From NCBI GenBank assembly GCA_037501455.1, contig CM074857.1, positions 105,061,501-105,125,500 on the forward strand: DNA of 64,000 bases. Direction: 5' to 3'. A model generated the notes under the pieces. That model saw only the letters and a program-made list of their open reading frames with translations, was not told where the DNA came from and made no database searches. Shown here piece after piece: positions 34,547-46,200 of the stretch; position 1 is the first letter of the stretch; each line of letters begins with the position of its first letter. Position numbers and translations under genes: made by a program. This DNA comes from Lantana camara (taxonomy: Eukaryota; Streptophyta; Magnoliopsida; Lamiales; Verbenaceae).

Positions 34547-37500
34547 ATGGCTTCAAAAACTTACACACTCGTGTGTCATTACAAAGACAGAATCGCAAGT
34601 CTATATGATATTGACCCAGATAGGTACAATATCTTTGATTTCCATGGCGATTTGAAGGACTTGTTTACTTTAGATCATGGCCCCTTCTCCGTAGTTGTAA
34701 GTATACATGGTGGCAAAGCAAAGTTCCCTGTTTATACTGACTCAGATGTTATTAGGATGTTTGATATGAACAGTGATGATAAGTTATTTAAGGTGCATGT
34801 TTTGTCTACTGAGGGTGCTTTTAATGTGCAAGTTGAAAATGTAGATGATTCAATTAATGTGGGTAGGATGGATGCTATAATACTAGTTAATGAAATGCAT
34901 GGCACACTCAATGTTAACAATGTTGTTGGTCATGGGAACAAAGTTGATGCAGTGAGAGAGAGGGGGGGAAGGTCTAATCCTAATAGTACAAGTAAAGGTA
35001 AAGTTAAAGTTAACAAATCAAGTAAAAAGAATGGGAAAGCAAGCTGTAGAAGGGGCAAAGATGAAGCTGGATGTAGTACTGTTAGGGATAATGCTTGTAC
35101 ATTTTCTGAAGATGAAGACTATAATGCTGATGATAGTCTTTATGTGCCTGAGTTAGATCTTGAGAATGTGGATAATATTGCATTTGATGATTCAGATTCT
35201 GATGATATGTCAAACTATGACTCTGATGACCATTGTGAGGCTGAAAACTTGTCTGATCAGGAGTTTGATAATGATCCTTATAAGGGGACATTTAATTATC
35301 CAGTTGAAGAGTTGAGTGAGGTGGATGGTAAGGTTAACTTATATCTGGGCAAGTATTTCATTGATGTTGAGCATCTTAGAAAAGAGCTTAAGGATTATGT
35401 AATTCAAGAAGGTTTCACGATGATTAGGAAAAAGAATGATTTACGGAGGGTAACAGTAGAATGTGAGAATCATGGATGTGCATGGAGACTTCATGCATCT
35501 GTCTTTTGTGATGGAAGAACATTTCAAATCAAAACTTATCATGGTGTTCACACTTGCTTGAGAAGTGACTGTACCAAAGAGGCTAGTGCTGAGTGGATGG
35601 CTAATAAGATAGTTAAGATTTTAAGGAAGACACCAAATATCACTCCCAAAGAAATTCAAAGTAAGCTGCAAAAGTATAACATAAACCCTTCTTATATGCA
35701 AGTATACAGGGCAAGAAAGTTGGCTCAGATTGAGATGGAAGGCAGCCATAGCAAGTCATATGGTAAGTTGCCATACTATGCAAGGGTAGTCCAAGAACTC
35801 ATGGGTGGTAGTGTTCTGACTCTATAGTCTTACTTTCCCCCTGGCCCAAGTCTGAATGTGATCCCAACATTTCAGAGGTTTTTTGTTGGTTTAGATCCAT
35901 TGAAGAGAGGATTCTTTGCTGGCTGTACTCCTTTTATTGGATTTGATGGGTGCCATTTGAAGGGTGAGTTTTGGGGTATTCTCTTAGCTGCTATTGCTCT
36001 TGATGGTAATAATGGTCTTTACCCTCTAGCCTATGCTGTGGTGGAAACTGAAAACAAAGATTCCTGGACTTTTTTCTTTGAAAATCTATCAAGATTTTTA
36101 GGAGGTTTTGCAGAAAATATTCCATAGACATTCATGAGTGATAGACAGAAGGTATTTGTTAATGTTGATGCATTCTTTGTACTTTATACATATGTTACAT
36201 AAATATACTTACTCTAGTTTGTACTATGTGCAGGGATTGACAGAGACAATCAATGAAATTGTGCCTCATGCAGAGAATAGGAGATGTGCTAGGCATTTAT
36301 ATGCAAATTTCAGGATGAAATTCTTAGGGCATGCTTTGAAGAGATACTTCTGGGAAGCAGCTAGGAACTACAACAGAAGAGGATATAATTTTGCTATGAT
36401 GAAGATAAAGGAATTAAATCCAAGGGCAAATGCATACTTGGCTGAGATTCCAGCTTCCACGTGGTCCAAACATGCCTTCAATCCTGCTGTGAAGAATGAT
36501 CATTGCACTAACAATATCTCTGAGTCCTTTAATCACTGGGTAGGTAAGTTAAGAGGTAAGCCTGTTCTCACACTTGTGGATGGTTTAAGAGGAAAATTGA
36601 TGAGTAGATTGAATCAAAGAAGAACTAGGGGATTATCTTGGAAAAATCACATAGTGCCTACTGTTGTTAAGAAGTTGAACAATATCAGGAATGATACTAG
36701 GAAGTGCTCCATTTTAATTGCTGGGGATGACAAATATGAGATAAAAGATGGTTGTACTCATTATGTGGTTGATATGATTGCACAGTCATGTCAGTGCAAG
36801 GAATGGGATATTTCTGGTATCCCTTGTAGGCATGCACATACTTGCATTGCCTATAGGAGAGAGAGGCTTGAGGACTATACAACAAATGTTTATTCAAGAG
36901 AGACATACATGAATTGTTATAGCCACATGATAACTCTTGTCCCTGATCAGTCATTTTGGGAAGACATGCCTGATGTCATTCCTAAAGATTTGAAGCCACC
37001 AGAAAGAAAAAGATTACCAGGGAGGCCTAAGAAGAATAGGAGGAAAGAACCTGGTGAAGCAAGTCAGAATTTACCAAGAAAAGCTGTTGTTAGGTGTAAA
37101 AAATGCCATAATGTTGGCCACAATAGGAGAACATGCCCTTCTACTGTTGGTGTAAGTTTTGTTAACTAATTTATGTTAGTCATATTACATTTCAGGTTTT
37201 AAAATGGTTTTCCTTTTTTTGCAGGAAGAATCCGAATCACATATTCCTTCTGGAAACAGGGCAGCTAACAATGGCATGAATGCATCTGTTGAAGAGAATG
37301 TTTGTTTACCTGCCTTTTCAGTAGTTTTTAAAGTTTACTTTTGCAAACTTAATTCTCTTAGATTTTCAAATTTACTTCTGACACTAACTTAAGCTTATTC
37401 CAGCAAAATGGAAATCAAAACAATGTTGAGTTAGGAGATGACTTTGACGACTGGAATGGTGAAGATTTGGAAGATTTGTATGCATCTTTGGATCAATATG

Positions 37501-38179
37501 AGGCACCAATGGATGCATCAGTTGTCAATGATGCACCAGAGCAAGGCGCCAACATTGACAATGAAATTCCAGGAATGGAGACCACAAAGAAAAGGAGGCT
37601 TGAAGATTTGGACATCATTTCCACAGGTAATTTTATGGATATGTGGTGATCACTGTATGTATGTGATATTTATTAATTTGTTTATTATATTTTACAGAGG
37701 AGGAAGTACAAAGGCCAACAAAAAAATCAAAGTTGACCATGCAGAAGAGATATAAAAAGTCCCCTGCAAAGTGTTCAGTGATTAATGAGCCTACCCCTTC
37801 TAATCCAAAAAATATTAAAGATGCAAGTGCAATGGGGAAAGGGAAATCACCAATGTATGCATCCCAGTCGGTCCCTGTCAGTAATACATCAGAGATTATG
37901 TCAAGATTGAGAAAGGATGGAGGGGTCAAGTCATACACTCAACCTACTGTGTGCTCCATAGGTAAACAGAAAACCTTGGTGCCATGTACTGCTATGAAGG
38001 AGAAAAAAATTGTTACAAGTGCTGATGGAAAAGTGCAAATGCAAATTGCAAAGGGTGCTGGTGCAACATCACAAACTGCAAAGCCTCACAGTCAGACTTT
38101 GAGCCTCCCACCAAAGTCCACAAGCAAGAAAAAGCTGAACTTCGAAAAAATGCACTTGAAACGTATGTTTGGGGTCTAA
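34547..38179 (+). pseudogene. MULE transposase (MURA-like), five exons, two TAG codons
   Basis: Exons 34,547-36,151, 36,234-37,151, 37,225-37,299, 37,404-37,626 and 37,698-38,179 join in frame to 1,101 codons, all with GT-AG borders. Order: N-terminal PB1-like region, acidic linker, DNA-binding MuDR domain (YFIDVEHLRKELKDYVIQEGF, VECENHGCAWRLHA), catalytic core with Asp in PFIGFDGCHLKG, Asp in TFMSDRQK and Glu in NNISESFNHW, a SWIM zinc finger (CQCKEWDISGIPCRHAH), an RPGRPKKNRR-like basic stretch, a CCHC knuckle (CKKCHNVGHNRRTC) and a low-complexity tail. In-frame TAG codons at 35,825-35,827 and 36,125-36,127 cut it before and inside the core. The rest is intact, so inactivation is recent, or these copies depend on an active relative. 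Confidence 0.85.
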
Positions 38180-38405
38180 TATTTGTCTGATCAGTCAATC
38201 CTTTTGTCTTATAAGCCCTAGATACAATTGACACAGTTATTTTGTTCTTGTAGTATTTTGCTTCTGTGAATGATGGGGTGACTTATGTGTTGGTATTTTG
38301 GGCATTTAATGTCATTTAACTTGAACAACGGAATATGTGGAAACTATTTTGATCTATTGAATGTCATACATTGTTCTAGAAATTTGGTTACAACTTTCAC
38401 AGATT

Positions 38406-38774
38406 TTAGTATAGAATGAGTTTCATCAAGTGAAAGAAAAGTAACAGTGACAGCACAAACAAATTCAGCACTAACAACTTGTGCATCAACTGTGATTCCA
38501 TTCCTCCATGTCTTGTTGTAAATGTTGTAGGTGATTGGCTTGTAGCTTCATCTTCATCTTGAGTTGTATCTTGAAATGTATGCTCTTGGATAGGGATGCA
38601 CCAGTGGGAAAACCCATGGAGGTCGCAGCAATGGAAAAGCTTTCCACGATTAGGAGTATTCTTCTCAACAACCTTGATGTTTGTCCATAGATTGCAATAA
38701 CGTTCCTTACACTTCTCTTTTCGATATCGTAATGAACTACATGTTATATGGGTTGAGCTATGTGATGTAACCAT
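38406..38774 (-). CDS. GRF-type zinc-finger-like small protein in the MULE
   Basis: The 122-residue frame converges on the transposase gene. Residues 10-60 resemble a plant GRF finger (CKERYCNLWTN, then NTPNRGKLFHCC and HWCIP), though the spacing of the first Cys pair is unusual. The C-terminus is a hydrophobic segment (LLVLNLFVLSLLLFFHLMKL), probably membrane-spanning. Small GRF-finger proteins with a C-terminal membrane segment are widespread in plants and are sometimes carried by DNA transposons. A role in transposition is unproven. Confidence 0.45.
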   Translation of the reverse strand: MVTSHSSTHITCSSLRYRKEKCKERYCNLWTNIKVVEKNTPNRGKLFHCCDLHGFSHWCIPIQEHTFQDTTQDEDEATSQSPTTFTTRHGGMESQLMHKLLVLNLFVLSLLLFFHLMKLILY

Positions 38775-39150
38775 GATTTTTGGGTTTAAAACAGAACAAG
38801 AACGCCCATAATATATATAAGCAAAGGTTCTAACGGCTATAAACGGTCATATTAGCTTTTGCCTAAAAATTACAAAATAGTCCCCATATAATACATATTC
38901 TAACAAATCAGTCCCTGAATAATGTGACAATAACATTGCAGTCCCTGAGGGTACTTTGGTAAAATAATAAAATATTCAGGGGTATTTTCGTCATTTCAGG
39001 TCCTAACCCTAACGGAATCCCAACTGTTTCCAGGGACCTCAAACGGAACCTAAAAGTTAGGGACTTATTTGTAATTTCGCGATAATATTGGACTGGATTG
39101 TAATTAGGCCTAACTGTAGGGTAGTTGGATGTAATTTCCCCTAGAACTTA

Positions 39151-39523
39151 TTTTTCCTAAACCCCCCATAGCCCTGAAAAGTCTATTTTGCCCCTTTTTT
39201 TTCCCTTTTTTTTTCCCCAACCTCGCTAAATAGATTCATTCCCAATTTGGTTTGGGCAAGCCTGCAACCACATTTCCATTCGTCGGCAACGACTGCAGGA
39301 TAAAGAAGGCGGCGACAATGGCAACAAAGACTGCTAGACATAGACAGTCAGACATCGATAAACGGCGGTAACGAGAATCGATTTAGTCATCGTGCCCTAT
39401 TTCCTGTGTTGCTCTAAGGTATTCTCCGCGTATGGATGTTAATTGAATGTATTCTTGGCTTTAATTGAATGTTAATTATGTCAATTATACAGTATATTTC
39501 ACTGCAAATTTGTATTGAATCAA
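39151..39523. other. left subterminal region of the 19.8-kb element
   Basis: Continuation of the outer element after the inner MULE. T/C-rich, then a short stretch with splice-like motifs. No ORF is called. Confidence 0.5.
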
Positions 39524-40045
39524 ATTGCTGATCCTCTGGAAACTGAGAGTTCAAATTGGTACTCTGAAGATGGTGTTGGTCGGTGATGAAGCTCAAGACA
39601 AGAAAATCCTGGGAAGTTGTTGGTTTAACGGCAAAATTACGGTATTTTCAATTGGGAGGAGTGTGTCGGTGGAGGAGATTCACGCGCAACTTGGTGAAGA
39701 GTGGTCAGACTTCAACTCTACTGCCTACGTGGTACCTCGCACCCCATAAAAAAGATTTGTGGGTTAGTTTGCAACGCAACGGGCAGATTCCGACTATGAT
39801 CCAACTACATAAACTTGCTAAACTCAACGTTGTTGAGATGAGAGCGATTCGGCCTCCTGCCTGTTCAAGTGAGAAGCAGACATCGAAGAGAAGGTATGAG
39901 ATTTTAAATTTATTCTATGAGAAGGTATTAACATTATATTAATTCTGGTCAGTAATCTCATTCTGTGTCAGGAAGAGAAGAAATAACCCCTACGACTATG
40001 GTTCATGCTTGGCTACTGTTCGTTTTGAAGTTGAAGATTGACCAG
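39524..40045 (+). pseudogene. MULE N-terminal (PB1-like) remnant
   Basis: Two overlapping frames together give GSCWFNGKITVFSIGRSVSVEEI, WSDFNSTAYVVPRTP and then, after a frame change near 39,740, HKKDLWVSLQRNGQIPTMIQLHKLAKLNVVEMRAI. The pattern (short strands, an EEI helix, a Tyr-x-x-Pro strand, then a D/N-x-x-x-M helix and a final V-x-x-M strand) resembles the N-terminal PB1-like domain of MURA transposases. A GT-AG pair at about 39,893-39,971 could be an intron. The catalytic core is missing. This supports the view that the outer element is a gutted MULE. Confidence 0.4.
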
Positions 40046-40267
40046 ATCCACGACCTTTTTCTGGAGTTGAGGATTGATTTGATTTTATGGATTTCACTTT
40101 TTCTTAAGACATATTTTTTTATTTGTTGTTGTAATCATATACACTCCATTTTATGATTATTTTTGTTTGTTTGTTTGAAACTATGTTAATAAATTGCTTG
40201 ATGTTGTTTTCTCAAATTTTTTGGTTAAATATGAGTAATTGAAAGCATAATTTGTTCAGTTTTGGGT

Positions 40268-40706
40268 TAAATATGCGTAATTGAAAGCAGACTTCGTTAA
40301 GTGATGGCTGAGGACTTTGTCCAATTAAACAGGTTTAATGAGTAATGGGATGGGGACTTTGTCCAGTTAATCAGTCTTAATGAGTAATGGGATGGGGATT
40401 TTGTCCAGTTAAACAGGTTTAATGCGTAATGGGATGGGGATTTTGTCCTGTTAAACAGGCTTAATGCGTAATGGGATGGGGACTTTGTCCAGTTAAACAG
40501 GCTTAATGAGTAATGGGATAGGGACTTTGTCTAGTTAATCAGGCTTAATGAGTAATGGGATGGGGACTTTGTCCAGTTAAACAGGTTTAATGCGTAATAG
40601 GATGGGGACTTTGTCCAGTTAATCAGGCTTAATGAGTAATGAGATGGGGACTTTGTCCAGTTAATCGGGCTTAATGAGTAATGGGATGGGGACTTTGTCT
40701 AGTTAA
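40268..40706 (+). repeat. 42-bp minisatellite array, left arm
   Basis: About ten tandem units of 42 bp (core TAATGGGATGGGGACTTTGT and CCAGTTAATCAGGCT) follow a 29-bp lead TAAATATGCGTAATTGAAAG. The lead recurs inverted at 51,877-51,905, so this array is one arm of a large inverted repeat. Confidence 0.9.
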
Positions 40707-40980
40707 ACAATCGATCTTATGATAATCAATCAATCTTGAGTATCATTATTGTAATATTCTTGTCCACAACGTTACACTTATGATAATCAATCAATTATGA
40801 GTATCATTATTGTAATATTCTTGCCCCCATCCAATTACACTTATGATAATCAATCGATCTTGAGTATCATTATTGTAATATTCTTGTCCACAACGTTACA
40901 CTTATGATAATCAATCAATTATGAGTATCATTATTGTAATATTCTTGCCCCCATCCAATTACACTTATGATAATCAATCA
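40707..40980 (+). repeat. central array of two alternating about 62-bp units
   Basis: Four units starting TTATGATAATCAATC alternate between two endings, CTTGTCCACAACGTTACAC and CTTGCCCCCATCCAATTACAC, giving two copies of a higher-order repeat of about 125 bp. They lie at the axis between the two inverted minisatellite arms. Confidence 0.85.
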
Positions 40981-41319
40981 ACCTGTTTAACTGGACAAAG
41001 TCTCCATCCCATTACGCATTAAGTCTGATTAACTGGACAAAGTCCTCATCCCATTACGCATTGAACTTGTTTAACTGGACAAAATCCCCATCCCATTACT
41101 CATTAAGCCTGATTAACTGGAGAAAGTCCCCATCCCATTACTCATTAACCCTGTTTAACTGGACAAAGTCCCCATCCCATTACGCATTAAGCCTGATTAA
41201 CTCATTACACATTAAACCTGTTTAACTGGACAAAATCCCCAACCCATTACGCATTAAACCTGATTAACTGGACAAAGTCCCCATCCCATTACTCATTAAC
41301 CCTATTTAACTGGACAAAG
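40981..41319 (-). repeat. 42-bp minisatellite array, right arm part 1
   Basis: The same 42-bp unit in reverse orientation (CTGGACAAAGTCCCCATCCC), about eight units, one of them shortened near 41,195. The Copia element enters at CAAAG (41,315-41,319). Confidence 0.9.
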
Positions 41320-43249
41320 TGTTGGAAAACACGAATCAGAAAGCAGCGGAATTTAAAAAATTTTCCCAACAAAAGGACCTTGAACTCGGAATCGTGTAAC
41401 CAAATTCGTAAAGATAGAAAACTTACTTTTCTTTTATTCTTTCTTGAAGCGTTTCAAGCCACCCAAGAACGCTCTTCTCGCGGCTTAATCCCCTCTCCTT
41501 GGTAAAGCTCGAATCTTCAAACTTCTAACTTGAAGTCTCTAGAGAAAGTCCACCAACTTGATCACAATCTAACTAGTAAGGATGCTAGTTCTCTAGTTAG
41601 TGTATAGGCTTAACCTAGGGTTTAATTTAATCTTGGAGAAAGGAAGGTGTTCAACACATGAACCAAGAATTGTCAATTAGCTCTAAAGGGAGCTCGAGCT
41701 CCCCTATATATAGGAGGGAGTGCCGATCCAAATCCTTGTTGGACAAGGATTTGGTTCCTCTCTTTCCTATTACTTGATTATCAAGTATTTTCCAACTTTG
41801 ACTTTGAATTCTAATTCTAGTCAACTTTTAAGAGAGCTAAAAATATCCAAACTATTTTTGGATAATTTTATACTTTATTTATTATAAAATAAATAACTTA
41901 TTTTTATCTAATTAATTAATTCGTAATTAATTAACTAGATTATTTTCTCCAAAATTAGACTTTCTTTTTAATTCAAAATTAAACCAAAGTCTATTAAATA
42001 ATTAACACATTAATTATTTAACATCACATAATCACGTGTGGCACACATGTCTTAATGACACGTGTCCAATCACGTGAGCCACACGTGTGATTTCACACGT
42101 GTGGAACCCCTTAGGCTCGATTAACTCGTTTAATCATTTTTAAGCCTCAACTCATGTAACCAAGTTGTTGTGTGTGACCCTCTAGGTTCTCAATTCAATT
42201 AGCAGTGACCCTAATTAATTAATTCACTAATTAATTAATCAGTCCACAGATTAAACGACCATAGTCTAGCAACAGGTGTTTAACCCCTAGCTGAATTGGA
42301 ATTTTCGGATTCGACAGAACCTTTAAGTCATTGATTCATGTGAGATACAATCCTCCTACTTACTATCTCTCAACCAAGATCTAGGGCAAGGGAATAATCA
42401 GAACCCTAATAATCCGGTCTTAAAGCTAAGTGCATTTCATATCCATTTGATCTCAATCCAAGAAACCCTTTTCTTGATGTCTTGATCTACTGCCTTGGCC
42501 AAGGACTCCATATGGCATATGAATGACTTACACAATAAGAGATCACCTTGCAAATGCAAGTGTAGGTCCTATCTTGATTCTCATTCACTTTCATGAGTCA
42601 CTTGTGCAGCCCCAACATAAGCCTTGAATCAGTTGTCTAAGGCAACACCCTTTAAAGCTTATACCTAAGACTACAGAGTTAACTCATAAAGTGACAAGGA
42701 ACCTCAAGTCTAAGGATCAATTAATCACATCAATGACTCGTGAGATATTTCCTAATCTGGAAGTTTCCATTTCCTGAAATAGAAACTTCCTTTCCCATTT
42801 AGGAATGTTCTCACACGGGGCACCTCAGTGAACTTACTTATTAAAGTAAGCACCCTTATGTATCACGCACGTATCAACTATACACTTTGCACCTCCATGA
42901 AACAAGGTGGTCCTTCTTAAGGGCGTGATCCCACAAGCAAGCCTTAGAGGAGTCAGGTTGACACTCCCACTGTCTGTAGGACTCATCGGCTTGGAGTATT
43001 TTACTAATCATGACTTATGTGATATAGGGCTCGTTTCATGAACCATTTCACCTAAATGGTAGAGTCCTAAAGTCATCAGGATTAGGGGAGTTCTCATACA
43101 TGCACAGCTAAAGTAAACGCATACCAAACAAGAGCATATAAAGAAGTGTTGCCTCAATTCGTTATTTCATTCAAAGATTGTCTGTGATTACAATAAGGAA
43201 AAGCACAAAGCGGATATACAATCGGCTTTCTAGGGCACTATTCCTAACA
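41320..43249 (-). repeat. Copia 3' LTR
   Basis: 1,930 bp, TGTTGGAAAACACG to TTCCTAACA as read on the plus strand. An ACGTG-rich stretch (42,030-42,110: ACACGTGTCC, CACGTGAGCC, CACACGTGTG) forms several G-box-like motifs. A CTATATATAGG TATA-like box is at about 41,703-41,713. Confidence 0.95.
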
Positions 43250-43262
43250 ATCTCCCACTTGC
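43250..43262 (-). promoter_or_regulatory. Copia polypurine tract
   Basis: On the minus strand GCAAGTGGGAGAT directly precedes the 3' LTR, the usual primer for plus-strand DNA synthesis. It lies only a few bases after the polyprotein stop. Confidence 0.8.
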
Positions 43263-43265
43263 CCG

Positions 43266-46200
43266 TCAAAGCCATTCTAAAGCTACTCTAAGTCCCATCT
43301 TCTGAAGATGACCTTGGAAAGCTTCTCGACTAAGGGGTTTAGTAAGTGGATCTGCCACGTTCTCTGCTGATGTGACCCTCTCAATTCGCACATCTCCTCT
43401 TTTGATAATATCACGAATTAGGTGATACTTCCTCATAATGTGCTTGGTCCGTTGGTGAGATCTTGGTTCTCTTGCTTGAGCAACCGCCCCAGTGTTGTCA
43501 CAAAACACAGTAATGGGGTCTTTCATGCTAGGAACAACATTCAATTCTTGAATGAAGTTTCTAATCCAAACACCTTCCTTAGCTGCATCATTTGCAGCTA
43601 AGTATTCGGCCTCAGTGGTCGAATCTGCAGTGGTAGTCTGCTTGGAACTCTTCCAACTCACTGCTCCGCCGTTTAGGCAGAAAATGTATCCTGACATTGA
43701 CTTAAAATCATCTAAGTCAGATGCAAAGCTTGCATCGCAGTATCCTTCGACAGTAAGATCTTTCTGACCTCCGTAAACTAAGAATAAATCTTTAGTACTT
43801 TTCAAGTACTTAAGAATATTCTTCACGGTAGCCCAGTGACCATCTCCAGGGTCAGATTGGAAACGACTCGTTACACTAAGTGCATAAGCCAGATCCGGTC
43901 GAGTACATAACATTGCATACATTATGCTACCTATTGCTGATGCATAAGGTGTATGAGTCATTCTTTCCTTTTCAAGGTTAGTCTTAGGACACATCTTCTT
44001 TGAAAGACATGTTCCTACACTCATAGGAAGGTTCTTAACCTTTGCTGACTCCATATTGAATCTCTTCCATACTTTGTCAATGTACATCGACTGTGATAGT
44101 CCTATTAACCTTCTAGATCTATCTCTATAGATTTTAATTCCAAGGATATAGGACGCATCACCAAGATCTTTCATCTCGAATTGGTTCGATAACCATAACT
44201 TAGTCACTTTCATGTCATCCTTTGAATTCCCAATAAGAAGGATGTCATCAACATAAAGTACTAAGAATTGCACTGAGGTCTCCAATTCCTTTCTATACAC
44301 ACATGATTCATTCGAAATTTGGGTGAAGCCAAACGCTTTGACCGATTCATCAAATCGAATGTTCCAATTCCTAGAAGCCTGTTTCAATCCATAGATTGAT
44401 CTTTGGAGTTTGCAAACCTTTTGCTCACTCCCACTGAATGTGAAACCTATGGGTTGCTCCATATAAATGTCTTTGTCAATGTCACCATTGAGAAAGGCAG
44501 TTTTCACATCCATTTGCCATATCTCATAGTCATAATATGCAGCAATGGCAAGCATGATTCGAATGGACTTTTGCATTGCAACTGGTGAAAAGGTTTCGTC
44601 AAAGTCCACGCCGGGTCTTTGAGTGAATCCTTTTGCTACCAGTCTTGCTTTGTAGGCTGCAATGCTTCCATCAACTCCAAGCTTTCTCTTAAAGATCCAT
44701 TTGCAACCTATAGGTTTGACCCCATCAGGCAAATCTACCAAGGTCCAAACTTGGTTGGAGTTTATGGAATCCATTTCGGATTTCATGGCTTTTATCCACT
44801 GTTCAGAGTCAGAATCTGAAAGTGCCTCCTCATATGTTGAAGGATCATTATCCTTTTGAGAGATTTCATGGAAGAATCCATACCATCTCTCCGGCTGTCT
44901 AGGAGTGCATTCAGAACGCCTTAGAGGAGGGTTTTCGTGTGTATCGAAATTCGTGATTGGTTGTAGTTGATCAGTAGGGGACGTCTCTTCAGTGGGTGGC
45001 GTGGGGTTACTTTGTACTTCTTCTAATTCTATGATCTTTCCTTTCTTTTCTTTAAGGAACGGTTCCTCAAGAAAAGTGGCATTTCTGGAAACAAACACCT
45101 TTTGTTCAGATTGATCATAGAAGTAGTATCCTATGGATTCCTTAGGATAACCTACAAAGTAGCATAAGTTAGAACGAGATTCTAACTTATCTCCCACTGT
45201 CCTCTTCACGTAAGCAGGACAACCCCAAATTCTTAAGTAAGAATAACTAGGGATTTTACCATGCCACATTTCATAGGGCGTTTTAGGGACTGACTTAGAG
45301 GGAACAAGATTCAGAATCTTTGCTGCACTTTCTAGGGCATAACCCCAGAAAGAAGGTGGTAAGTCAGTGAAACTCATCATGGAACGAACCATATCAAGTA
45401 GGGTTCGATTCCTTCTCTCAGAAACTCCATTAAGCTGAGGAGTTCCCGGAGGAGTCCACTGAGAGATAATCCCATTATCTTTGAGATGATTAAGGAATTC
45501 TTCACTGAGATATTCGCCTCCTCGATCAGATCGAAGTGCTTTTATCTTGTGACCAGTTTGGTTCTCAACCTCCTTTTGAAATTCTAAGAATTTCTCAAAA
45601 GCTTCAGATTTATACTTCATTAAGTATACATAACCATACCGACTAAAGTCATCAGTAAAGGTCATGAAGTACTGATGATTGTTTCTAGTGCTTACACTAA
45701 GCGGTCCACAAACATCAGTATGGATCAAATCCAAAACCTTAGTGGCACGTTCCACAGTTCCTTTAAAAGGGACTTTGGACATTTTTCCTTTGAGACAGGA
45801 TTCGCAAGAAGTTAACTCTTTGAGATCATTTTCAGAGAATGATCCTAAAGTGTTTATCTTGCTAATTCTGTTCTTGGAAATGTGTCCTAATCTAGCGTGC
45901 CATAAGGGAGCTGAAACTTTGTCATCTCTCTTACGCTTCGTTTCTCGTTGTATATTCATAATATTGATATTTTGAGTTAGGTAAAGTCCATTACTTAGAG
46001 TACCGATGTGAACGGAAGAGTTGTTCCGTTTGATAAAATATTTACCATTCTTAATATAAGTTTCATAACCTTCACAATCTAATATTGGAACTGAAATTAT
46101 ATTACGAATAATGCTCGGTACATAAAGGACTTTATTTAATACTAACTCAAAACTACCTAAATCTAATCTAATTGTGCCTAAAGCTCGAGCTTCAACGTTT

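Larger units (their letters stand above)
33686..39141 (+). mobile_element. autonomous-type Mutator-like element, 5,456 bp
   Basis: Terminal inverted repeats of about 100-150 bp begin GGGAAAATTACATCCAACTA at the left and, on the other strand, GGGGAAATTACATCCAACTA at the right. Matching blocks follow (GTTAGGCCTAATTA, AATCCAGTCCAA, TTATCGCGAAATTACAAATA). A perfect 9-bp duplication TAGAACTTA lies at 33,677-33,685 and 39,142-39,150. Inside are a transposase gene on the plus strand and a GRF-like ORF on the minus strand. It sits 95 bp inside the left end of the 19.8-kb element. Confidence 0.92.

Noticed and set aside
40299..41314. Regularly spaced repeats resembling a CRISPR array
   Set aside because: Units are contiguous 42-bp tandem repeats without unique spacers, in a plant genome, so it is a minisatellite.
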